From Argentina anserina (taxonomy: Eukaryota > Streptophyta > Magnoliopsida > Rosales > Rosaceae), in NCBI RefSeq assembly GCF_933775445.1, contig NW_026089444.1, positions 1-64,000 of the forward strand: a stretch of DNA of 64,000 bases. The letters are read 5' to 3'. Shown here piece after piece: positions 43,477-51,026 of the stretch (position 1 is the stretch's first letter; the number at the start of each line of letters is the position of its first letter). Position numbers and translations under genes: made by a program. The notes under the pieces are model-generated. The model did no database searches. It saw only the letters and a list, made by a program, of their open reading frames with translations, and had not been told where the DNA came from.

Positions 43477-44086
43477 TTAGCGGACAAGTATTGAGTGAAC
43501 AAACAACAACCTAATACCGAACTAGGTTACTTAGCGTATCCCTAACTCGAAACATGGCCTGGTAATCCTATCTTAGCGCTTAGAAATTACAAGGTAACAT
43601 GTCATTCTCAATCTTACCACTTCATTGATTCATCTCTTATCTAATTACTTAGCGCATCTTAGATAACAAACGGATCATGGTTAATTCCTAGTGATTACTA
43701 ACAAGTCAAGCATGTCACTTACTTTAACAAGTTAACAAAAACACTTAAGAATCCTATATGCAAAACTAACTTAGCGCCTTGAATCACATATAGTTAACGC
43801 ACAAGAAAGAGAATCATTAAATCATTGAATTATAAACTCACGACATCTACATAGAAATCATAGAAAATAAAATCAGAACTACTTTATAACATCTTGCAAA
43901 ATCGTAAACTACATGAGAGTATTCCACAAATTCGGAACTAGCCAAAAACATAAACACAACATCACACAAAGAATCTAAACCGAAAACATGAGTGAAGAAG
44001 TAACGAGTTACACTTTGTAAATCTCCTTAGCGGTATCAAAACAAGGCAGCACGGCTTCAACTTGAATGGCAATCCGAGGCGTAGCG
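43477..44086. repeat. Array of TTAGCG boxes in the LTR
   Basis: TTAGCG occurs at 43477, 43531, 43573, 43649, 43771 and 44027, with a related GTAGCG at 44081. A given hexamer is expected about once in 4 kb by chance. The boxes lie downstream of the TATA-like element in transcription direction, so they would be in the RNA (as CGCTAA) in R/U5. They are duplicated in the other LTR (49117-49726). Confidence 0.75.
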
Positions 44087-44223
44087 CTTTGGATCGAATG
44101 GAATGAAGGGAAGATGGTGTTTTCGCCTTGAATGGCTTTGAGGATGATGAGTAGTGTTTAAGGCAGAGCTTTGGCTAGTCTTGTGAGCAAGGTTGATCAT
44201 GTTTTTCTGTGGAAATGAGGTGC

Positions 44224-44231
44224 TATATATA
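44224..44231 (-). promoter_or_regulatory. TATA-like element of the 3' LTR
   Basis: Same TATATATA as in the 5' LTR. If active it would drive transcription leftward out of the element into the satellite array at 43175 and below. Confidence 0.5.
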
Positions 44232-44335
44232 GAGGAAGAAACCCAAGGGAGGATGGCCACAAAGTCCACAAAGTTGAAACCAAATTGGTTGAGGTTTCCT
44301 AGATTCGGCAGATCTGACCTTTGTCCCTTGTTGTG

Positions 44336-45050
44336 GCCATAACTTTCTCTAGAAAATAGATATTGAGATGATTCCAACTGGCAATTTCAACTAGACTTCC
44401 GTGGCTTTTCATCCATATAAGGTACATTTTCTCAATCATTTTGAGCTGTCCAGGGGAGCCCGTCAAAGATGGATGATCTGCACTACCAGAATTCTGATTT
44501 CTATAAGGATTGCATATCTTTTGCATTAATTACATATCTTCTTCCTCCTTTATTGCTGATTTCTTTTGCACAAATTTCTTCCTTTGAATTAGGGAGGCAG
44601 CAAAAGTCTTAATTGTTGCAGCCATGTTTGATTTTTCTTACCTCTCCTCATTAAATTTGCTGCATGCCTTCTTTGACTTTCTTGCCTCTTCTCATTTAAT
44701 TTGCTGCATGCCTTCTTTGACATTCTTTGGTGCTGGGATTTATGGACATTCTGATACATATTTGTGCTCTATTTGCAGGAGGAACAAAGTCCCAAGTTTC
44801 CCTCATAGCCCTTGGATCAAAAGCAAATCAATGGCTGAGATAATTCCGCCGAGTTCATTGGACCTCCGATCAATGATTCAGTCATATCTCTCTGTAGGAA
44901 TAAGATATTGATTTGATTCCAAATTCTACAGAAACTAGACTCAAATACCTTTATTTCCATATAAAGTAGGTCTTCTAACTCGATCGGAGCTATCCAGGGG
45001 AGCCCGTCGAAGTTGGACTATGAATATTGACAGCATTTTGATTCTTGAAT
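44336..45050. repeat. Diverged ~170-bp module, two copies within the LTR
   Basis: Copy A (about 44336-44505) and copy B (about 44879-45050) share, in order, a CATA-CTCTCT start, GATATTGA-GATTCCA, AACTAGACT, CCATATAA and an identical CCAGGGGAGCCCGTC (44450 and 44994). The offset is 544 bp. They are equally present in the other LTR (about 49976-50145 and 50519-50690). Their role is unknown. Confidence 0.8.
44638..44725. repeat. 44-bp imperfect tandem duplication in the LTR
   Basis: Two copies of a segment containing TTTGCTGCATGCCTTCTTTG lie 44 bp apart, with CCTCTCCTCATTAAA in one and CCTCTTCTCATTTAA in the other. The same structure is at 50278-50365 in the 5' LTR, so it predates the insertion. 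Confidence 0.85.
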
Positions 45051-45381
45051 GGATTGGGCTTTTAAGTGTATTTTCTTCTCTTTCCTTGTGGAACTAGGAT
45101 TGCTTTCCTTCTCCAACATGGATTTGTATTTCCTAATAAGAATAAGTATGTTAGAAACAAAGAAATACGAAAGGATGAATCCTACTCGAACAAGGAATCA
45201 TATCTCAACAAGGATTATTAACACTTAGCACGATTTCATCATCAATTCACTCATAATTGATATAAGCTCTACCTAGACACTTATTCTTACAAAAGAAACT
45301 AAAACATACTAAATAAGAGGTAACAAAGAGTAAGAATAGGGCATAATCACATTAAGAACGTCACACTTTGTGCTCCTATCA

Positions 45382-45396
45382 ACAACCCCACACTTA
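45382..45396 (-). promoter_or_regulatory. Polypurine tract next to the 3' LTR
   Basis: On the minus strand this reads AAGTGTGGGGTTGT directly before the LTR's TGATAG. G-rich AAGTGTGGGG runs at this position prime plus-strand synthesis in plant gypsy elements. It is not uninterrupted purine, so its use is inferred from position and similarity. Confidence 0.75.
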
Positions 45397-46137
45397 AGCT
45401 TTGCTAGTCCCTTAGCAAACACTAGAAAAGGGAAACAAAAACATAAAACAAAAATCAAAACAACTAAACTAATGACTCAACTATAATGCCTTCAACATTT
45501 TGTCTCAAAGATCTTCAAACTCATAGCATCAAGAATAACACTTAATCGAAATAGATAGAATGAATTCAATGGTTAATAAACATGAGATCTCGCAAAACAA
45601 GTAAGACAATGCAGAAAACATAGGTGATATTAAGCTCGACATGTTCAAAATAAGTTCAAATTCAACTCACAAGGGATATGCACTCCGAATCTTTTCTCTC
45701 AAGAACATGGCATATGCTTAAAAGCTTTTCACACATAAGAGTTAAGAACACATAGTGAATTCGAAAACCTCATGAAAGATACCAATCATATGCACAAATG
45801 AACCAAAACCATATGCTTACTCATGAAACAAACTCCACAGATCAAGAGCTACTCATTTTAAGAATCATGCGGATCTTTATAAAAGGTAGGCTTAGGCTCG
45901 GTAAGGATATCATTTTTCAGGGAAAAGGAATCACAAAGGTCATCCTTAAGACTTAGCAGAGCAATAATCATCCACCTTATGTCGCCATACTTCATAAAAC
46001 AAGGGCCAATTTTCATCATGTTGAACCCATTCTTCACTCTAAACATTGTGAAAATGGACAAAGGCTAAAGTACAACATTTTTTAGCCTTCAACAAATACA
46101 TCACAACTCTAAATTCACATCAAACATAGCTATGCCG
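45397..46137 (-). other. Retrotransposon internal region, 3' part, non-coding
   Basis: This lies between the tract adjacent to the 3' LTR and a pyrimidine-rich tract. It is A+T-rich with stops in all frames; the longest open stretch is 67 codons on the minus strand (45858-46061), with no recognisable domain. No trace of integrase or other pol sequence was seen. Confidence 0.7.
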
Positions 46138-46258
46138 TAACTTCTTACTTCTCTTTCTTTTTCTATCTTTTTTTTTCTAACCGTGTATATATCTTTTTCT
46201 TTTCTTTTTCTCACACGGCATCTTTCATTTTTTTCTTTTCACCATTTTCATACGGCAC
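46138..46258 (+). repeat. Pyrimidine-rich low-complexity tract
   Basis: The plus strand is dominated by CTTTTT and TCTTTTTC runs, broken by ACCGTGTATATATC and CACACGGCATC. The two CACGGCA-like pieces (CACACGGCATC and CATACGGCACA) suggest a small imperfect duplication. On the element's strand this is a purine-rich GAAAAAG stretch just inside the second tract-like motif. Confidence 0.75.
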
Positions 46259-46277
46259 AAATAAATACATAGCATAA

Positions 46278-46290
46278 CCCCACACTTGAA
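46278..46290 (-). promoter_or_regulatory. Second polypurine-tract-like motif
   Basis: On the minus strand this reads TTCAAGTGTGGGG, nearly the same core as the tract at 45382 but about 890 bp inside the element. It could be a duplicated or ancestral tract, or an extra plus-strand initiation site. Confidence 0.55.
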
Positions 46291-46973
46291 TCGAATCATC
46301 ACTCCATATTAACATCAAATATTAACTCTGCCAAGCCTCAAGAACAAGGTAGAGATATAACTATACTAAGCAAGGATATTAACATGTTGGTGATGAATAA
46401 AAGGTTTAACGTAGGCTCAAATGGGTTAATACTAAGGTGTCCCAAGCAGGGTACAAATAAGGCATACGGCTTTTTGGTTTAAGTGGTGGAATCCTAAAAA
46501 GATCCAACAATCATTTTCAAAATCAGAGTATATTATGACATAAAGCTTCGAAAGTTTCACAAAGTAAGTTCTAGCATTCTCTAGTTCATTGCAATTCTAT
46601 GGCATATGAATTGATCAAAATAGATGTAATGAGGTTATATAGCCAAGAAACGATAGATTAAACTCTCCAAAGAAACGCACATATATGGCTCGAAACTTAC
46701 AAAGGTTACATGAATTTAAACAAGGAACATGCTCATTTTGTACCTAAGATTCAAAATCCTCATCTACTACATGTTCATACAAAATCTACACATTGATTAA
46801 CCATCAAATTGCAATTAAGTTTCAATTTCCAATCTTGTGATCATCATTCAACCAATCATTCAAAGATCAACTCATCTTAGACAGTTAAAGGCATACCTAT
46901 GACTCAAAACAAAATAAAAACAAAACAAAAATTTTTTTTTTTTTTGATTTTATGACTCTAACATGTAAACCTT
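46291..46973 (-). other. Internal non-coding stretch between tract-like motifs
   Basis: A+T-rich sequence with no supported gene. It ends in a run of T residues at about 46932-46945. It could be an extra copy of 3' untranslated sequence from the ancestral element, since it is bounded at both ends by GTGTGGGG motifs, but I see no strong internal duplication that proves this. Confidence 0.5.
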
Positions 46974-47006
46974 CCCCCACACTCGAATCATGCATTGTCC
47001 TCAATG
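46974..47006 (-). promoter_or_regulatory. Third tract-like motif with GAGGACAAT box
   Basis: On the minus strand the order is CATTGAGGACAATG (47006-46993), then CGAGTGTGGGGG (46985-46974). The first part is an inverted repeat (CATTG/CAATG). A GAGGACAATG box followed by AAGTGTGGGGG is, as I know it, a common arrangement at the 3' end of large plant gypsy elements, normally next to the LTR. Here it lies about 1.6 kb from the LTR. The sequence beyond it may therefore be inserted or duplicated 3' material. Confidence 0.6.
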
Positions 47007-47607
47007 AATGTCAAAATAAATAATGCAATGGAAGACTCATAGTGGAAGGAAACAAATACAAAAATAAAAACATGGGAAAAAAAATGAGAAAATGATGAGA
47101 AAAGCTCCCCCATGACGCGGTCCAACAGCTTGCATTCCATGCTGAATTCCATTGATTTAAACAGCTGGAATGGAAACGTGGCCTGAATAAAAGTTGAAGA
47201 TAACACAACAAGCTTTCAATCCTTATATTTCACAACTGCCCAGTTAGGCCGGAAGTGCTCGCTGTTTTGCCGTTTCCGAACTGCAACTGCACGAGTTCTG
47301 AATTTCTGACACGACCTTGCTACCTTCAAATTGCAACTGAGAATGATGTAGACCTCTAAATCCAGTTTTGTAAAAAGCTACAAAAACTAGACTCAAAGAT
47401 CTTTGTTTCCATATAAAGCACATCTTCCAACGCCCTATGAGCTGGGAGATACAGTCTGCCGAACTCGACGGACTGTTTCTGCCAGATTCTGTTGAACGAA
47501 AATGTTTTGCTCCTCTTCACGTTTTCTCGAAAACTAACCTACACACGCACAAAACAAATCAAAAAGAACAAAAATAAATAAAAACAATAAATATAAAAGA
47601 AAAAAAA
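47007..47607 (-). other. Internal non-coding stretch with third LTR-like module
   Basis: No supported gene. At about 47341-47470 it contains AAACTAGACTCAAAGATC followed by TTTCCATATAAAGCACATC. This is a diverged relative of two modules in the LTR (44336-44505 and 44879-45050). The same sequence theme therefore occurs five times in the element, counting both LTRs. Confidence 0.6.
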
Positions 47608-47632
47608 TTGGGTTGCCTCCCAACAAGCGCTT
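47608..47632 (-). other. Conserved post-pol motif, potential hairpin
   Basis: On the minus strand this reads AAGCGCTTGTTGGGAGGCAACCCAA; TTGGG and CCCAA (plus 47608-47612 and 47619-47623) can pair around a 6-base loop. A TTGGGAGGCAACCCAA block is, to my knowledge, frequent just downstream of pol in Tat/Athila-type elements. Its presence suggests that everything between the leader and the post-pol region was deleted. Confidence 0.55.
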
Positions 47633-48793
47633 ATGTTTAAAGTCTAATAGCTTAGACCGAGTTTTCCTTTCAATCATTTTGTAGGTGACACATTATGGGG
47701 TTTCTCTTTCGCCATTTTGTTGTCCAACCTTGTAGTATATTATGAAGCTCATTGCTGGTCACTTCACTATAAATCTGTAAAATCTCAATTAAAATCATTA
47801 GTGTAAGTGGGAACCTACCAAACATAACATAGGACGTGAGGTCCTTAAGAGACTATGTTCCTCTAGCCATATGATATTCCGTGGAATTTAAAATGCAACA
47901 TGAATGAGATGCAAAATGAATGCAATTAGAATAAATAATGAAGATGCAATGCAAAAGTTAGAGAATAACAATTAGGAAGTCATTGTATATACAAGTCACA
48001 AATATGTCAAAAGTCATTTAAATATAATAAGAACATGTTAAGGGGAAAAGGAAACGAAAACAAGCTTAACAACCAATCCAACATAATGTCAAATTTTATG
48101 TTCAAGTTCGTTTTAATTTCTCAACTAAATAAACCTAAAAAAATACACCCAATTACAATTATTATATGTCAATTTTTTTTTACAAGTTACTTTTCAATCA
48201 ATTTCATGGTTCAACATTCTTAAGTTGTTATTCAAACAATTAAATGATCGATTGATTCTAAGTTGTAAACCAAGGTGGACGTGCGGCCTAAGTATGGATG
48301 CCTAGACACAAGTTTGAATCATTGTTTCAGATGGCCGGATAGCTAATTTAGAGATAGTGAACATGGTAGGACTCATTTGTTGAACTATGGAGGGCAAGCC
48401 CCCTATCGACTCCATCACCGAGATGTATGTCAGTCAATAGTTCTCTGAGATCCAATTTTGATCCCATGCACCAGAGTAATGAAAGAGCGTGCCCCTTACT
48501 CAGCTAGAAACAAACTTGGGTGTTAGACAAATCTCCAAGTGTTAATAAAAGCCGCCCTCAACCTCATGCAAAAAAAATTTGGAAGAAAACATGAGGGGTT
48601 AAGGCTAATATTAACAAAAGGGACTTTACCTATTCCATTTGATTTACAACCTACAACAATCATTCATTCAATCATTAAAAATAATAACCTAAGATAAAAT
48701 TACTATATGTTAGAGCAAAGTAAGAAAAGCATATACAAATTTACAATATGAACAGTGAATTCGAAATTAAAAGATTAGAGATCCATAAAGATG
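47633..48793 (-). other. Leader (5' untranslated) region of the retrotransposon
   Basis: This follows the primer-binding site in the element's direction. It is non-coding; the best open frame is 62 codons on the opposite strand, A/T-rich and not credible. GC is higher at about 48270-48560 (GGACGTGCGGCC, GAGGGCAAGCCCCC, GAGCGTGCCCC), unlike the surrounding A+T-rich sequence. In element orientation this part would lie a few hundred bases after the primer site, where packaging and dimerisation signals are usually sought. A packaging role is inference. Confidence 0.55.
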
Positions 48794-48813
48794 GATCCCC
48801 GGCAACGGCGCCA
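48794..48813 (-). promoter_or_regulatory. Primer-binding site complementary to tRNA-Asp
   Basis: On the plus strand this stretch reads GATCCCCGGCAACGGCGCCA, the 3' end of plant tRNA-Asp(GUC) including its CCA tail as I know it. The minus strand is therefore the complement that binds the tRNA to prime reverse transcription. It lies two bases inside the LTR end at 48816, the expected position. This fixes the element's orientation and its 5' end. tRNA-Asp primers are used by several plant Ty3/gypsy lineages, including Athila- and Tat-like elements. Confidence 0.93.
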
Positions 48814-48815
48814 TT

Positions 48816-51021
48816 TGATCGGTTCGATTACTCGAGATCAATATTAACCCTGTAAGCATCGTTAGTAGTATAAAGCAAGAGGGTATCGTTCACAAACCGG
48901 GGATCCAACCAGGGTAAAGAATCACAAACATTTAACAACGAATTCATACGAGTTTAAAAGAGTTTGATATATAGGATCGGGTTGAAAGATAAAAACAGAA
49001 AATAAAACCTAAACTAATATATACATGTGATCAACCAAACAACACATAAACATCACCAAACAAATCGCCACAAGTAGCTTCAAAATCATAATCTCATCCT
49101 ATGCAAACACCGAGCCTTAGCGGACAAGTATTGAGTGAACAAACAACAACCTAATACCGAACTAGGTTACTTAGCGCATCCCTAACTCGAAACATGGCCT
49201 GGTAATCCTATCTTAGCGCTTAGAAATTACAAGGTAACATGTCATTCTCAATCTTACCACTTCATTGATTCATCTCTTATCTAATTACTTAGCGCATCTT
49301 AGATAACAAACGGATCATGGTTAATTCCTAGTGATTACTAACAAGTCAAGCATGTCACTTACTTTAACAAGTTAACAAAAACACTTAAGAATCCTATATG
49401 CAAAACTAACTTAGCGCCTTGAATCACATATAGTTAACGCACAAGAAAGAGAATCATTAAATCATTGAATTATAAACTCACGACATCTACATAGAAATCA
49501 TAGAAAACAAAATCAGAACTACTTTATAACATCTTGCAAAATCGTAAACTACATGAGAGTATTCCACAAATTCGGAACTAGCCAAAAACATAAACACAAC
49601 ATCACACAAAGAATCTAAACCGAAAACATGAGTGAAGAAGTAACGAGTTACACTTTGTAAATCTCCTTAGCGGTATCAAAACAAGGCAGCACGGCTTCAA
49701 CTTGAATGGCAATCCGAGGCGTAGCGCTTTGGATCGAATGGAATGAAGGGAAGATGGTGTTTTCGCCTTGAATGGCTTTGAGGATGATGAGTAGTGTTTA
49801 AGGCAGAGCTTTGGCTAGTCTTGTGAGCAAGGTTGATCATGTTTTTCTGTGGAAATGAGGTGCTATATATAGAGGAAGAAACCCAAGGGAGGATGGCCAC
49901 AAAGTCCACAAAGTTGAAACCAAATTGGTTGAGGTTTCCTAGATTCGGCAGATCTGACCTTTGTCCCTTGTTGTGGCCATAACTTTCTCTAGAAAATAGA
50001 TATTGAGATGATTCCAACTGGCAATTTCAACTAGACTTCCGTGGCTTTTCATCCATATAAGGTACATTTTCTCAATCATTTTGAGCTGTCCAGGGGAGCC
50101 CGTCAAAGATGGATGATCTGCACTACCAGAATTCTGATTTCTATAAGGATTGCATATCTTTTGCATTAATTACATATCTTCTTCCTCCTTTATTGCTGAT
50201 TTTTTTTGCACAAATTTCTTCCTTTGAATTAGGGAGGCAGCAAAAGTCTTAATTGTTGCAGCCATGTTTGATTTTTCTTACCTCTCCTCATTAAATTTGC
50301 TGCATGCCTTCTTTGACTTTCGTGCCTCTTCTCATTTAATTTGCTGCATGCCTTCTTTGACATTCTTTGGTGCTGGGATTTATGGACATTCTGATACATA
50401 TTTGTGCTCTATTTGCAGGAGGAACAAAGTCCCAAGTTTCCCTCATAGCCCTTGGATCAAAAGCAAATCAATGGCTGAGATAATTCCGCCGAGTTCATTG
50501 GACCTCCGATCAATGATTCAGTCATATCTCTCTGTAGGAATAAGATATTGATTTGATTCCAAATCCTACAGAAACTAGACTCAAATACCTTTATTTCCAT
50601 ATAAAGTAGGTCTTCTAACTCGATCGGAGCTATCCAGGGGAGCCCGTCGAAGTTGGACTATGAATATTGACAGCATTTTGATTCTTGAATGGATTGGGCT
50701 TCTAAGTGTATTTTCTTCTCTTTCCTTGTGGAACAAGGATTGCTTTCCTTCTCCAACATGGATTTGTATTTCCTAATAAGAATAAGTATGTTAGAAACAA
50801 AGAAATACGAAAGGATGAATCCTACTCGAACAAGGAATCATATCTCAACACGGATTATTAACACTTAGCACGATTTCATCATCAATTCACTCATAATTGA
50901 TATAAGCTCTACCTAGACACTTATTCTTACAAAAGAAACTAAAACATACTAAATAAGAGGTAACAAAGAGTAAGAATAGGGCATAATCACATTAAGAACG
51001 TCACACTTTGTGCTCCTATCA
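48816..51021 (-). repeat. 5' LTR of the retrotransposon (minus orientation)
   Basis: 2206 bp, reading on the minus strand from TGATAGGAGCAC (at 51021) to CGAACCGATCA (at 48816). It adjoins the primer-binding site, so it is the upstream LTR. It matches the other LTR at a constant 5640-bp offset with no indel. A TATA-like element lies mid-LTR, giving a putative U3 of about 1150 bp and an R+U5 of about 1050 bp. Internal features are a 44-bp tandem duplication (50278-50365), two diverged copies of a CCAGGGGAGCCCGTC module (50090 and 50634) and seven AGCG boxes. No coding function is visible. Confidence 0.95.
49864..49871 (-). promoter_or_regulatory. TATA-like element of the 5' LTR
   Basis: An 8-bp TATATATA in the context CCTCTATATATAGCACC on the minus strand is the clearest core-promoter candidate in the LTR. 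Transcription would start near 49835-49840. The identical site in the 3' LTR is 44224-44231. Location only; no expression evidence. Confidence 0.55.
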
Positions 51022-51026
51022 GAAAC
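51022..51026. repeat. Target-site duplication, right copy (GAAAC)
   Basis: An exact copy of 43171-43175. Removing the element and one copy restores an uninterrupted satellite monomer (TTTGAAAGAAACACACTCC). Confidence 0.96.

Larger units (their letters stand above)
43176..45381 (-). repeat. 3' LTR of the retrotransposon (minus orientation)
   Basis: 2206 bp and the downstream LTR in element orientation; it adjoins the polypurine tract at 45382. Differences from the 5' LTR, as this copy/other copy: 43537 T/C, 43868 T/C, 44563 C/T, 44682 T/G, 44925 T/C, 45062 T/C, 45095 T/A and 45211 A/C. That is five transitions and three transversions. The left terminus has an inverted repeat, TGATC at 43176 and GATCA at 43196. 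Transcription would enter the satellite leftward if it read through. Confidence 0.95.
43176..51021 (-). mobile_element. Complete non-autonomous LTR retrotransposon (LARD-like, Ty3/gypsy-derived)
   Basis: This 7846-bp element has two 2206-bp LTRs bounded by TG...CA, a 3434-bp internal region and a perfect 5-bp target duplication. Its orientation is minus, because the tRNA-Asp primer site lies beside the right-hand LTR and reads on the minus strand. The internal region has no gag, protease, reverse transcriptase, RNase H or integrase; the only open frames are under about 110 codons and unrecognisable. Size and structure match large retrotransposon derivatives (LARDs), which keep cis signals and use enzymes from an autonomous relative. 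The tRNA-Asp primer and the 3' motifs fit Tat/Athila-type gypsy ancestry. That lineage call is inference, since no pol is present to classify. The LTRs differ at 8 of 2206 positions, so the insertion is young. Confidence 0.95.

Noticed and set aside
44057..44526. Two overlapping minus-strand frames of 106 and 75 codons in the LTR (also 49697-50166)
   Set aside because: They lie inside LTR sequence across the TATA-like element, have no recognisable domain, and occur twice only because the LTR does.
44624..44911. A 95-codon plus-strand frame in the LTR (also 50264-50551)
   Set aside because: Opposite to the element's transcription, made partly of a 44-bp tandem duplication, and unrecognisable.
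46988..47211. Two overlapping minus-strand frames of about 70 codons in the internal region
   Set aside because: Biased Phe/Ser-rich products of A/T-rich DNA with no gag or pol similarity that I recognise.
48794..48813. A tRNA-Asp gene fragment
   Set aside because: Only the terminal 20 bases including CCA are present, next to an LTR. That is a primer-binding site; plant tRNA genes do not encode CCA.
43176..51021. Plus-strand orientation of the retrotransposon
   Set aside because: No primer-binding site follows the left LTR; the tRNA-Asp site next to the right LTR and the GTGTGGGG tract next to the left LTR both require minus orientation.
43176..51021. TRIM or solo-LTR interpretation
   Set aside because: The element is 7.8 kb with two 2.2-kb LTRs and a 3.4-kb internal region, far larger than TRIMs, and both LTRs are present.
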